Below, in pieces: positions 25,840 to 35,666 of a DNA stretch of 53,549 nucleotides (position 1 is its first letter; the number at the start of each line of letters is the position of its first letter). A program made the translations under genes and the position numbers. Origin of the DNA: Prolixibacteraceae bacterium (GTDB taxonomy: Bacteria > Bacteroidota > Bacteroidia > Bacteroidales > Prolixibacteraceae); the NCBI GenBank assembly GCA_028282195.1, contig JANQII010000134.1, forward strand, positions 1 through 53,549, in the 5' to 3' direction. Below the pieces are notes generated by a model that worked only from the letters and a program-made list of their open reading frames with translations, was not told the DNA's origin and searched no databases.

Positions 25840-27504
25840 TTAATTATACCCAGGGTTTTGCTCTAAAACAGCTTCTGTGTTTCTTTCAATCTCCTGAGCA
25901 GGGATTGGCCATAGTTTATGATAATCATCGATGTAACCTGCTGACATTTCATTGAACTGATCAACTCGTTGCTTCTGAATACCCAATCTCATAAGGGTAA
26001 GCACACGCTGCTCCTCCCAACATAATTCCCTGGCTCTTTCGTCCAATAGGTACTCAATGTCCAGATCCGCTTCAGCAACAGGTGTAGCATTAGCCCGTGC
26101 CCTTACGGTATTAATATCTTTAGCTGCGTTAGCTTTGTCTCCTTTTCCAAGATAAGCTTCCGCCCTAAGTAAATATGTTTCGGCTAACCTGAAATAATAA
26201 TTGTCATTAAATGTACTACTTGCACCGTTATTCGTTGCTCCAGTTACAGGATCAGCTATAATATCTTCCGGGAAATTTCCAACAGGTGCTGTTTTGGCAA
26301 AAATCGCAGACCACCATCTGTTGTATTTATTATTGAACTTGGTAAATGTATTTTCAGCAACAATATATTGGCCATAATGGGCTGATTCCGGGTTATTTGC
26401 TTTCACGTCCCTAATAATATTATACTGTGAATTTCTCATATCATTAGGATCATCCCAAATCTCCCATAACACATATGGAGTTGGAATCAACCAGCCAATA
26501 CCACGTCCTCCGTGCTGACTAGAGTGCCCAAAGAACAAAGGTTTCCCGTCGGCGTCACCCGTTAATTGCCAGTAAACAGCTCCTAAGAAACGTGTAATTT
26601 GGTATGGCGTTCCACCTCCATCTACCAAGTGTTCATATTGTTCTACCCATATTGCCTCGGTATTCAATCCTCCCTCGCCATTATGATTTACATTCCCTCT
26701 TCTAAACAAGTCCCAATAAACATCTCCTGGTTCATCTATTCTTGTTCCAAAACGCTCCGTCATTAGGGCATAATCAGGACTATCAATTACCTTAGAAGCC
26801 GAAGCTATTGCTTTATCCCAATCTTTCTGAATTAAATAAATTTCTGTAAGCGCATGTTGAGCTGCTCCTTTTGTCAACCTTCCATCTTCAGTCAACTCAG
26901 ACTGAGTTGGTAGATTTTGTTCTGCAAAAGTAAGGTCGGCGACAACCTGCTCCCAAACCGCATCTCTGGTGTCCCTAACAAAATCACGTTTAGGAGCTGT
27001 AATTTCCTCAAGAACAATAGGTACACCTCCATATAAAATGCCAAGTAGCCTGTAAGCCCAACCACGCAAGAATGATGCTTCACTTTTTATTTGTAAGCGA
27101 ACTTTTTCATCTGGGAATATTGCATTCTCATTATCGATCCTTCCAAGTATAGTGTTACAGTCAAAAATAATTCGGTAAGCATCTGTATAAGTCCCTCTAA
27201 CACGATTGTTTTCCGGAATAAGATTATCCCTATATGAATTTAATTCATGGGCGATGCCATGATTATCCAGTGCTACATCTGAAGGATATTGCAAAGCAAG
27301 TGCCTGAACAATGTTAGTATGCATTAATCTTCCCATTCTTTCATAAACCCTGGCAACTGCAGAGTTAAAATCACTTGCGGTTTCAAATGAATTTGCAGGT
27401 GCATAAAAATCCAAAGGTTTTTCTTCTAGCCACTTATCTTCATCGCACGAAACAAATACAATGGACACAAATAATGTCAATAAGAATATTTTTATATTTT
27501 TCAT
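25840..27504 (-). CDS. SusD/RagB family glycan-binding lipoprotein
   Basis: 554 aa with a lipobox ending at C20 (FVSC), then DEDKWLEEKPLDFYAPANSF, the usual SusD N-terminus. Helical TPR-like segments follow, and the C-terminus has the RARELCWEEQRVLTLMRLG signature of the family. It caps the SusC transporter and binds oligosaccharide at the cell surface. It begins 13 nt after SusC, as in most PULs. Confidence 0.95.
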   Translation of the reverse strand: MKNIKIFLLTLFVSIVFVSCDEDKWLEEKPLDFYAPANSFETASDFNSAVARVYERMGRLMHTNIVQALALQYPSDVALDNHGIAHELNSYRDNLIPENNRVRGTYTDAYRIIFDCNTILGRIDNENAIFPDEKVRLQIKSEASFLRGWAYRLLGILYGGVPIVLEEITAPKRDFVRDTRDAVWEQVVADLTFAEQNLPTQSELTEDGRLTKGAAQHALTEIYLIQKDWDKAIASASKVIDSPDYALMTERFGTRIDEPGDVYWDLFRRGNVNHNGEGGLNTEAIWVEQYEHLVDGGGTPYQITRFLGAVYWQLTGDADGKPLFFGHSSQHGGRGIGWLIPTPYVLWEIWDDPNDMRNSQYNIIRDVKANNPESAHYGQYIVAENTFTKFNNKYNRWWSAIFAKTAPVGNFPEDIIADPVTGATNNGASSTFNDNYYFRLAETYLLRAEAYLGKGDKANAAKDINTVRARANATPVAEADLDIEYLLDERARELCWEEQRVLTLMRLGIQKQRVDQFNEMSAGYIDDYHKLWPIPAQEIERNTEAVLEQNPGYN

Positions 27505-27517
27505 AACTGCCTAATTT

Positions 27518-30500
27518 TTAAAATTCTACATTAAGACCAAAAGTAAAGTTCTTCATTAATGGCACTCCAGGACCAAGCCCTCTTCCTGTTTCCGGGTCCC
27601 AACCTTTCCATTTGGTAATGGTAAGCAGGTTTTGTGCACTTACATACACTTTTAATCTTCCAATATCATAGTTGCTTGTGATACTTTTATTAAATGTATA
27701 AGATAGCGATATATCCTGTAACCTGATAAAGTTGCGTTGTGAGTAAGGCCTTGGCCTGTACCCCGACGGCGCATCAAGCCTCCGGTATTTTGCATTCGGG
27801 TTTTCCGGTGTCCAATAATCCCATGCTCCCGCAGGACCATTTAAATAACTTAACTGTTCTTTGAATGTCCATTGACCACTACTATACGGGCTATCATCGC
27901 CATAATAATAGTTTTTGCCTCCCTGAATTGAATTGATTAACACATAAAGGCTAAAATTTTTATAACTCACATTGTTTGCAATGCTAAACCTATAGGAAGG
28001 ATCACGGTAACCCAAAATCTTTCTGTCATAAGCTGCAGAAATAACATCATCAGGTACTCCGTCTGGGCCACTTAAATCTATAATCTTAAACTGTCCCGGG
28101 AAAAATCCTGAAGGAATGGTTCCTGCCTGTTCATCGGACAATTGCCACAATCCATTAATTTCATAGTCATATACTACTTGTTGCGGTTCACCAATAAATA
28201 ATCGATTGGCAACCAAGTCATCTTCTTTACCATCTCCATCATTATCAAAACCAAGTATTGAAACAATCTCATTCCTGTTCCTGGCAAAGTTCAAGGTTGC
28301 ATCCCAGCTAAATTCCCTCGATTTAACTATTTTTCCTGTAATTGAAAACTCCATTCCATGATTGTGAACCTCACCAATATTAGTTGGAATACTACTGAAT
28401 CCAGTCATGGTTGGAAGTTGGATATTGTACAAAATATCTTTTGTATCATTGGTATAATATTCAACATTTCCGTATAGCCTCGAGTTCAATATGGTAAAAT
28501 CGACCCCCAGGTTTAAACCAGTGGTAGTTTCCCATCCAAGTTCGTTGTTTGCCATCGATGAAATCCATTGCCCAAATGTTGTTGAACCTCCATCACCAAA
28601 GACCTGACTCGGTTCTGACGACAATCTAGCTAAAGTTTGATACCGATCGACTGCCCTCCGTCCTGTGGTTCCATAGGAGCCACGGAGTTTAAGATAATTT
28701 AACCAGGAAACATTTTCGTTTAAGAAATCTTCTTCACTGGCAACCCAACCAACAGCAACAGATGGGAAAACACCAATTTTTTCTTCCGTACCAAAACCCG
28801 AGAAACCATCTCTACGTACTGTTCCTGTAACTAAATATTTATTATTAAAGTTATAAATTACCCTTCCCATAGAATAAAGGCTTGTTTCTTTCCAAGCTTC
28901 AGATTCAATAGCATTTAATTCTGGATTTCCTGCTTGTAGCCGATTATAACCAAGTAAGCCGTTTATGAAATCCTTAGCTTCCGGGTTTGTATAAGAGCCT
29001 GTTCGGTTTTCTACCCCATAAACCAGGGTTGCATTAATAGTATGAATCTCATTAAAAGTTTTTGTGAAAGTCAAAATATTATCAACCGACCAATCATAAT
29101 TGATCCAGGATCTTTTAAATCCTACACCCAATTGATTTTCCGCGTATGGATCATATTGATCATGATTACGAGTTCGATAGTTTTGAGAAAAGTTTACCCG
29201 GTAGTTCAAACCTTTTATTGGGAGTTTTATATCCGCATGAAAATTCCCAAAAATATTCAATCGTTTATCCGAGTCCTCAACATCAAAATAGGCGTATGGA
29301 TTAAGAATACTCCCTTCAGGACGTAATATCAACTCTCCATTTTCATCGTTTATCGGAGCCCAAGGCTGTAATAAAAAAGCATTAAATGTACTTACAGTTT
29401 CTCCGGAATAATCACTTGAAGTCAGGAAAGATTCAAATCCAATTTTCATCCAACTGTTAATTTCAGTATTTACATTTGCACGATAACTGTATTTCTTATA
29501 ATCATCGTTTTTCATAAATCCTTCAACAGCGGTATAGCCTCCTGAAATAAAATAATCAAATGACTTTCCTTTCCCTCGTATACTTAAATTGTGTTTATTT
29601 ATTGATCCATTTCTGGTAAGGCCTCCCCACCAGTCAGTATCAAGGCCAGCTAAATAGCCATCAGTAATTTCCAGTGTTTTAAAATTTTGTGAGATATTAA
29701 AATCTGGATTTGGTTGCAAATAATCTGGTTCCAGTCTACTCTCAGTCCAGAATGCATCTTTAAAGAATTCTTCGGCTTCTGCAGCTTTCATTGGCTCTAG
29801 CTCATTCGAAGGAGATTGAATGGTATAACTACCTGAATAAGAAACAATAGGTTTTCCTAAATCTGTTCCTTTTTTTGTAGTAATAATCATTACTCCGTTG
29901 GAGGCCTGAGAACCATAAATTGCTGCTGAACTTGCATCTTTGAGAATATCTACCGATTCAATATCATCGGTATTCAAATCAATAATGCTTCCACGGTAGA
30001 TAATTCCATCCACAACAATTAAAGGAGCATTTGCACCAGAACTGCTAGACAAAGTGTTTTGTCCTCGAATGCTTAAGGTAGGATTTTGCCCAACTCCATC
30101 AACAGCACTAACATTTAAACCAGGTACAGCTCCTTTCAATGACTGTATAATTGAAACGTTTGGCAAATCAGCTAAACGTTCAACATCAACCCTTGTAACT
30201 GCCCCCGTCAAATCACTTTTTTTAGCCACACCGTAACCAATAGCAACAACTTCCTCTAAGCCAATAGCATCTTCTTCCATAGTAATATTAATTGAGGTTT
30301 GGCCTGCCACTTCAATTTCCTGAGCCTTCATTCCCACAAATGAGAAAATCAAAGTAGCATCAGCAGATAAATTGCTTAACTCGAAGTTTCCATTAAAATC
30401 GGTAATTGTTCCATTAGTTGTTCCTTTTATGACAATCGATACTCCCGGCAGGGGTTCACCTGAAGAATCAGTTACCTTTCCCTTAACATTATTTTGTTGC

Positions 30501-30892
30501 AAAGAATTGGTTTTCCTGAGAGAATCATTTTTACTTTTAATCATGATTAACCTTCTTTCAACCGTATACGTAAGGTTCTGATCTTTTAATACTGCATCCA
30601 GAATTTTAAAAACGTCTTTGTTTTCAAATTCCCCACTTTGCAATTCAGCATCCTCAATTAACTCATTTTTGTAGAAAATAGAATAGTTCGTGTTAGCTTC
30701 AATCTCAGAAAATATTGTTTCCAGGGATTGATTTTCAAATTTCAGGTTTAGCTTGGTTTGTTGTGCCAATGAGTTCGCTGAAACCTGAATTAAAAGAACA
30801 AAGAAAAAGACCGTAGTTAATTTCATAATGTTCAGAATTTTTTTAAGCACATGACACCCCTGATGCCATTGCACTAGCTCATTTTTTTTCAT
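27518..30892 (-). CDS. SusC/RagA TonB-dependent outer membrane transporter with STN domain
   Basis: 1124 aa. A signal sequence (near 22-43, ending ANSLAQQ) is followed by a secretin/TonB N-terminal (STN) domain (about 50-118), a carboxypeptidase-D-like domain (KGKVTDSSGEPLPGVSI, about 137-210), a plug with AIGYGVAKKSDLTGAV, and a 22-strand barrel ending in NVEF. The STN domain interacts with the FecR-type anti-sigma factor, so this transporter probably senses its substrate and induces its own operon. FecR is encoded directly upstream. Confidence 0.95.
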   Translation of the reverse strand: MKKNELVQWHQGCHVLKKILNIMKLTTVFFFVLLIQVSANSLAQQTKLNLKFENQSLETIFSEIEANTNYSIFYKNELIEDAELQSGEFENKDVFKILDAVLKDQNLTYTVERRLIMIKSKNDSLRKTNSLQQNNVKGKVTDSSGEPLPGVSIVIKGTTNGTITDFNGNFELSNLSADATLIFSFVGMKAQEIEVAGQTSINITMEEDAIGLEEVVAIGYGVAKKSDLTGAVTRVDVERLADLPNVSIIQSLKGAVPGLNVSAVDGVGQNPTLSIRGQNTLSSSSGANAPLIVVDGIIYRGSIIDLNTDDIESVDILKDASSAAIYGSQASNGVMIITTKKGTDLGKPIVSYSGSYTIQSPSNELEPMKAAEAEEFFKDAFWTESRLEPDYLQPNPDFNISQNFKTLEITDGYLAGLDTDWWGGLTRNGSINKHNLSIRGKGKSFDYFISGGYTAVEGFMKNDDYKKYSYRANVNTEINSWMKIGFESFLTSSDYSGETVSTFNAFLLQPWAPINDENGELILRPEGSILNPYAYFDVEDSDKRLNIFGNFHADIKLPIKGLNYRVNFSQNYRTRNHDQYDPYAENQLGVGFKRSWINYDWSVDNILTFTKTFNEIHTINATLVYGVENRTGSYTNPEAKDFINGLLGYNRLQAGNPELNAIESEAWKETSLYSMGRVIYNFNNKYLVTGTVRRDGFSGFGTEEKIGVFPSVAVGWVASEEDFLNENVSWLNYLKLRGSYGTTGRRAVDRYQTLARLSSEPSQVFGDGGSTTFGQWISSMANNELGWETTTGLNLGVDFTILNSRLYGNVEYYTNDTKDILYNIQLPTMTGFSSIPTNIGEVHNHGMEFSITGKIVKSREFSWDATLNFARNRNEIVSILGFDNDGDGKEDDLVANRLFIGEPQQVVYDYEINGLWQLSDEQAGTIPSGFFPGQFKIIDLSGPDGVPDDVISAAYDRKILGYRDPSYRFSIANNVSYKNFSLYVLINSIQGGKNYYYGDDSPYSSGQWTFKEQLSYLNGPAGAWDYWTPENPNAKYRRLDAPSGYRPRPYSQRNFIRLQDISLSYTFNKSITSNYDIGRLKVYVSAQNLLTITKWKGWDPETGRGLGPGVPLMKNFTFGLNVEF

Positions 30893-30974
30893 AAATTTGT
30901 CTTGATTTAAATATGTTATTTATTTCAATTATTGGACGTTAGTTGAGGTGCCACTCAGCTAGCGTCTTTTTTCA

Positions 30975-31958
30975 TCAATACACCATAACTTTTATTTTTC
31001 GTGATTCAACTCTTTCGTAATCTAATTCAATATACCCTTTCAACGCATCTAATACCTGCCAAATGGTTTCTTCATTTTTAAATGTTCCTGTGAAATTTGC
31101 ATCTTCAAGGCTATTGTTAACCAGCTCAATATCTACATCATACCAATTCTCCAATCGTTTCACCAATTCCGAAACAGGTATTTTCTTGAAATTGAAATTA
31201 TTTTCAACCCAACTTGATGCCTGTGTAGTATTCCCTTCAACAATCTGATATTTATTGTCTTTTAAAATAAATGCTTCTCCTGGCTTTAAAGACTCATTTA
31301 AGTTTTTCCCTTCAATATTAACATGGCCTTCCAATAAGGTTATCTCCTTTCTTCCAAAATCATCATAAGCCATTACATTAAAAGTGGTACCTAGTACCCG
31401 TACGTCACATTCGTTGGTATGTACAATAAAGGGTATTTTTTTATTCGATGTTACTTTGAATAAAGCTTCACCTTCCAATTCCACGAAACGCTCCTTTCTG
31501 TTTGATGGATTGTATACCAGTTTTGAACTTGCATTTAGCCACACTTCAGTTCCATCAGGAAGAACAATCTTTGATTTATCTCCCCGGGGGGTCTCAAAAA
31601 CAAGCTCTTGTTTTTCCGATGATTTTCCAGAAAATTGTTCCCATTCTATCAAACTACCAGTTATAACTCCCAATAACAGAATCGCTGCAACTGAAGCAAC
31701 CTGAAGCCATTTCTTCAATGATTTTAGTTTTACTTCTTTATCCTGCTTACCGGTATTTATTTTATAAGAAAGTCTTTTCCAGTTAGCCTTGGTTTGAAGT
31801 CCCTCAATTGGATTCGATTCCCATTCTTTCTTTAATTCCCCAAGGCGTTGAGAGTTCCCTTTTTCATTTAAGAGTTCCACTAATTCTTTATACTCATTAT
31901 CCTTAAGGTTGCCCTGAAAATATCGTTCGGCAAGTATTTCAAATCTTATTTTTCCCAT
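30975..31958 (-). CDS. FecR-type anti-sigma factor
   Basis: 327 aa. An N-terminal cytoplasmic helical domain is followed by one membrane segment (about 86-107) and a periplasmic FecR domain with TPRGDKSKIVLPDGTEVWLN near 124-143 and the C-terminal STN-interacting region (WYDVDIELV...FTGTF). It holds the ECF sigma factor encoded upstream until the SusC transporter signals. The gap to SusC is 82 bp. Confidence 0.93.
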   Translation of the reverse strand: MGKIRFEILAERYFQGNLKDNEYKELVELLNEKGNSQRLGELKKEWESNPIEGLQTKANWKRLSYKINTGKQDKEVKLKSLKKWLQVASVAAILLLGVITGSLIEWEQFSGKSSEKQELVFETPRGDKSKIVLPDGTEVWLNASSKLVYNPSNRKERFVELEGEALFKVTSNKKIPFIVHTNECDVRVLGTTFNVMAYDDFGRKEITLLEGHVNIEGKNLNESLKPGEAFILKDNKYQIVEGNTTQASSWVENNFNFKKIPVSELVKRLENWYDVDIELVNNSLEDANFTGTFKNEETIWQVLDALKGYIELDYERVESRKIKVMVY

Positions 31959-32052
31959 GTTTATGACTTTAGCGTCTAACCAATAAACGATTCCAGGTAG
32001 TAGTTACCCATCATGTAACTAACACTTTTTTCGGAAAATTTTGAGGATAAGA

Positions 32053-32673
32053 TTACGACATCAGGTTCCTGATGATAAGAACAATGATTGCAAGAGGGAT
32101 TTCTTCTTTGAATTTACTTCTGAATTCTTTTAATGCCCGGCTAATATGACGTTCTACATTTTTAATATTTATCCCTAACCGGCTGGCAATTTCTTTATTT
32201 TTTAAACCTTTAATTCTACTTAAAACAAAAACTTCCTTGCAACGATCTGGCAATGAATTTATAATCGACTCGATTTCATTACGTAGTTCTTCTTCAATTA
32301 ACACATACGGTTCATCTCCAATAAAATCTATGCGGTACAACTCTTCAACTTGTGCAGAAATCTGAAGTTCATTGCGATTGTTGTTTACTACCCGAATATG
32401 CTTGATATAATCAAGACATTTATTGCGAACCATTTTAAAGAGAAAAGCTTCAATATTTGCAGCGTTATATTGCTTTTTCTTTTCCCACAGTTTAATAAAG
32501 ACATCCTGAACAATGTCTTGTGAAATATCATCGTCTTTAACAATTTTGCGAGCAAAGTCATTCAAACGAGCAAAAAAGATTGAGAATAATTTTTTAAATG
32601 ATTCCTGACTTTCACGCTCGCACACATCTTTAAAAAGAATGTCCACCTCTCTTTTTTCGTCTTGCTCTTGCAT
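32053..32673 (-). CDS. ECF sigma factor (FecI-type) of the GH95 PUL
   Basis: 206 aa from the ATG at 32673 (MQEQDEKREVD). An in-frame ATG 69 nt upstream exists but would add a hydrophobic, non-homologous extension and would run through an inverted repeat. Region 2 (DISQDIVQDVFIKLW) and region 4 helix-turn-helix (GLKNKEIASRLGINIKNVERHIS) are intact. It is predicted to activate the operon at 18349-30892 together with the FecR below it. Confidence 0.92.
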   Translation of the reverse strand: MQEQDEKREVDILFKDVCERESQESFKKLFSIFFARLNDFARKIVKDDDISQDIVQDVFIKLWEKKKQYNAANIEAFLFKMVRNKCLDYIKHIRVVNNNRNELQISAQVEELYRIDFIGDEPYVLIEEELRNEIESIINSLPDRCKEVFVLSRIKGLKNKEIASRLGINIKNVERHISRALKEFRSKFKEEIPLAIIVLIIRNLMS

Positions 32674-32685
32674 AGATTTAATGAA

Positions 32686-32753
32686 TATTGCAGTAAAAAT
32701 AAAATCATTAAAATCATTTTCAAAGAAAGTTTTAATGAACACTTACTGCAATA
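32686..32753. promoter_or_regulatory. 11-bp perfect inverted repeat upstream of the ECF sigma gene
   Basis: TATTGCAGTAA (32686-32696) and TTACTGCAATA (32743-32753) are exact complements 46 bp apart. The inner arm lies 13 bp before the sigma gene start. A TTTG...TATTTTT pair on the minus strand between the arms could be its promoter. The repeat may be an operator pair or a long 5' UTR hairpin. Confidence 0.45.
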
Positions 32754-32763
32754 CCCACATAAA

Positions 32764-32780
32764 CCTCCAGAAGGTGGAGG
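32764..32780 (-). terminator. Weak terminator-like hairpin after acs
   Basis: CCTCC (32764-32768) pairs with GGAGG (32776-32780). Read on the minus strand it follows the acs stop codon by about 30 bp and is followed by GTTTATG, a poor U-run. Termination of acs here is plausible but weakly supported. Confidence 0.4.
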
Positions 32781-32811
32781 ATATTTTAACTTTTGAAATC
32801 TACAACTAAAC

Positions 32812-34725
32812 TTATACTTTAACCTCTACCTGTGCTCCCTGAATGATCTTTTCTACAACATCTTCATCCAAAAGGGTCGTTGTATCTCCAAGGTTTGTAG
32901 CATCACCTTCAGCTACTTTTCGAAGAATACGCCTCATAATTTTACCACTTCTTGTTTTGGGTAATCCCGGAACAAGCTGAACCAAATCGGGACGGGCAAT
33001 TGGACCAATAATTTTAGTTACACCCTGCTTAATACTTTTTCGAATTCCTTCTTCACCTCCCGTAGATAATTCCCCACAAACTACAAAAGCATAAATTCCC
33101 TGCCCTTTTATATCGTGTGGATAAGCAACAACAGCAGACTCATTAACCAATGGGTGCTCGTTAATCGCATTTTCAATTTCAGCTGTACCTAATCGATGCC
33201 CTGAAACATTGATAACATCATCAACACGTCCTAAAATCCGATAATATCCATCTTCATCGCGCTTAGCTCCATCTCCGGTAAAATAGAAGTTGTCAAATGT
33301 TGAGAAATATGTTTCTTTAAACCGCTCATGATCACCCCAAAGAGTACGGGCTATTCCCGGCCATGGATATTTAATGCAAAGATTGCCTTCCACTGAATTC
33401 CCGGTTAGTTCTTTTCCTTCACCATCAACTATTATGGGTTGAATGCCCGGAAGCGGCATGGTTGCAAATGAAGGTTTTGTCGGGGTAACCCCAGCTATGG
33501 GCGAAATCATCACTCCGCCGGTTTCTGTTTGCCACCAGGTATCAACTATCGGGCATTTATTTTTACCAACATGATCATGATACCAGTGCCAGGCTTCCTC
33601 ATTAATTGGTTCCCCAACGGTTCCCAATACTTTAAGTGAAGCTAAATGCTTTCCATCCAAATAATCATTTCCTTTTGCAAGCAATGACCGGATAGCGGTT
33701 GGCGCAGTATAAAACTGATTAACCTGGTATTTATCAACAATATCCCAAAATCTCCCGGCATCAGGCCAGGTTGGAATACCTTCAAACATTAATGTTTTTG
33801 CACCATTTAAAAGTGGTCCGTAAACAATGTATGAATGCCCGGTAATCCAGCCAATATCAGCAGTACAGAAGTATACATCCCCTGCCGAGTATTGAAATAC
33901 GTTTTTAAATGTGTAGGCAGAATAAACCATGTAACCACCTGTAGTATGCACAATACCTTTGGGTTTACCCGTTGAACCAGAAGTATAAAGAATAAACAAT
34001 TCATCTTCAGAATCCATTTCTGTTGCCGGACAGTCTCCGGACTGACCATCAACTGCCTTGTGCCACCAAATATCACGGCCAACATGCATATTCACATCAG
34101 AACCTGTTCTTTTTAAAACCACTACTGTTTCTATTGAAGCACAAGACTCAAGGGCTTCATCGGCTATTTCTTTAAGAGGTGTGATTTTCTCACCCCGGAA
34201 ACCACCATCGGCCGTTAACAATACTTTGCAGCTTGAGTCATTAATTCGTTCGGCCAAAGCATTGGCTGAGAATCCCGCAAAAATTACGGAGTGAACAGCT
34301 CCGATGCGTGCACAAGCCAATAGCGAAATTGCAAGTTCAGGAACCATTGGCATATAAATGGCAACCCGGTCGCCTTTTTCAACTCCCAATCGTTTTAAAG
34401 TATTTGCAAATTTGTTGACTTCAGCATATAATTCTGCATAAGTAAGTGTCCGCGTTTCTTCATTCGTATCATTGGGTTCCCAGATAATGGCCTCCTGATC
34501 GCCATGAGTATAGAGGTTTTTCTCAAAAATGTTTTCTGTCAGGTTCAGTTTTCCATTCAGAAACCATTTTATTTCAGGGCCTTGAAAATTCCATTCCAAA
34601 GTCTTATCCCAGCGTTTTTTCCAATAAAAATTTTCAGCTTGTTGTGCCCAAAAGGCTTCCGGGTTTGCTACACTTTTTTGATACTCATGGATGTAGCCAC
34701 CCAAACTGTGAATTCTATTAACCAT
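32812..34725 (-). CDS. acs: Acetyl-CoA synthetase (AMP-forming)
   Basis: 637 aa, full length for Acs. The adenylation motif TSGSTGKPKG is at 248-257, the W-TETGG region is visible (TWWQTETGG), and the C-terminal PKTRSGKIMRR carries the catalytic lysine K595 that is controlled by acetylation in other bacteria. It converts acetate, ATP and CoA to acetyl-CoA. It sits alone between the two PULs; a functional link, such as use of acetate released from acetylated glycan, is possible but not shown. Confidence 0.96.
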   Translation of the reverse strand: MVNRIHSLGGYIHEYQKSVANPEAFWAQQAENFYWKKRWDKTLEWNFQGPEIKWFLNGKLNLTENIFEKNLYTHGDQEAIIWEPNDTNEETRTLTYAELYAEVNKFANTLKRLGVEKGDRVAIYMPMVPELAISLLACARIGAVHSVIFAGFSANALAERINDSSCKVLLTADGGFRGEKITPLKEIADEALESCASIETVVVLKRTGSDVNMHVGRDIWWHKAVDGQSGDCPATEMDSEDELFILYTSGSTGKPKGIVHTTGGYMVYSAYTFKNVFQYSAGDVYFCTADIGWITGHSYIVYGPLLNGAKTLMFEGIPTWPDAGRFWDIVDKYQVNQFYTAPTAIRSLLAKGNDYLDGKHLASLKVLGTVGEPINEEAWHWYHDHVGKNKCPIVDTWWQTETGGVMISPIAGVTPTKPSFATMPLPGIQPIIVDGEGKELTGNSVEGNLCIKYPWPGIARTLWGDHERFKETYFSTFDNFYFTGDGAKRDEDGYYRILGRVDDVINVSGHRLGTAEIENAINEHPLVNESAVVAYPHDIKGQGIYAFVVCGELSTGGEEGIRKSIKQGVTKIIGPIARPDLVQLVPGLPKTRSGKIMRRILRKVAEGDATNLGDTTTLLDEDVVEKIIQGAQVEVKV

Positions 34726-34849
34726 GTTATTCAGTTTTAATTAGTTCAATATTGAAATCTCAAAACTTAATATAGACTGAATACAAATAACAATTTAGAA
34801 ATGAATATGTTTTACCGAAAATTAAGTGATGTTTCTAATGCTTGTATAT

Positions 34850-35461
34850 CTATTTAACCGGTCTGGTATTAAAACGTTTGTTTAAAAGTGAAAGCAAAAT
34901 AATACCGGTCGAACTCAATTCATCTTTTAAAGATTTTATTGCACGATACACTTGTGTCCTAACCGATTCAATACTGATTCCCATTAGTTTTGAAATCTCC
35001 GTATAAGACAATTCACAAGAATATTTTAAATGAAGTGCTTCTTTTTGCTTACCGGGTAATCCTTTTATGGCTTCAAATAGCAATTTATTGGTTTGGCTGC
35101 TGATTTCCTGATTAATCATTTCCCTTTCTGCACTATCCTGAGAATTTTCAGGATTGGTAATCATTTCCGGGTAATAAGATATTGATATCTTGCCAGACTT
35201 GTTTTTATGAATTTTCCTTCTCAATGAAACCAGAAGATAATTCTTCAAATTCTCGGGCTTTGAAATCTGTTTCCTGTATTTATACAAATCGGTGATTAAA
35301 TCGTGAATACAATCTTTTACAAATTCTTTATCATTTGAATACCCCATACCAAAAGCGAACAAAACATCGATGTACTGATCATATAGTACCTGAAAGGCAT
35401 CAGGCTTTCCTGTCCTGATAGCATTCCATAAAAGAATATCTTGCTGTTTTGAGTTTTGCAT
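34850..35461 (-). CDS. ECF sigma factor (FecI-type) of the sulfatase PUL
   Basis: 203 aa from the ATG at 35461 (MQNSKQQDILLWNAI); longer in-frame starts would add a hydrophobic stretch not found in sigma factors. Region 2 (KEFVKDCIHDLITDLYKYR) and region 4 (LSYTEISKLMGISIESVRTQVYRAIKSL) are clear. It is transcribed away from the FecR gene, from which it is separated by about 205 bp. It probably directs transcription of the plus-strand PUL at 36965-43554. Confidence 0.9.
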   Translation of the reverse strand: MQNSKQQDILLWNAIRTGKPDAFQVLYDQYIDVLFAFGMGYSNDKEFVKDCIHDLITDLYKYRKQISKPENLKNYLLVSLRRKIHKNKSGKISISYYPEMITNPENSQDSAEREMINQEISSQTNKLLFEAIKGLPGKQKEALHLKYSCELSYTEISKLMGISIESVRTQVYRAIKSLKDELSSTGIILLSLLNKRFNTRPVK

Positions 35462-35666
35462 GTTAGCATCAATTAGCCTTAGAATAACTTTACAATTATA
35501 CAAAACTAAACTTAACTTGAAAAAAACCATGAAAAGCATATTAAGCAATTCAACTTTAACCGATAATTTGATTTAAGCTTCGCTATAACAAAAACTTTTA
35601 AAAAAAATTCAGAAAATTCGTCTATGTTTTTTTAAACCTTACCTCTTTATAATTAGAAATAAAAAA

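Noticed and set aside
32674-32742. N-terminal extension of the ECF sigma factor
   Set aside because: The added residues are hydrophobic, not sigma-like, and are encoded across the inverted repeat.
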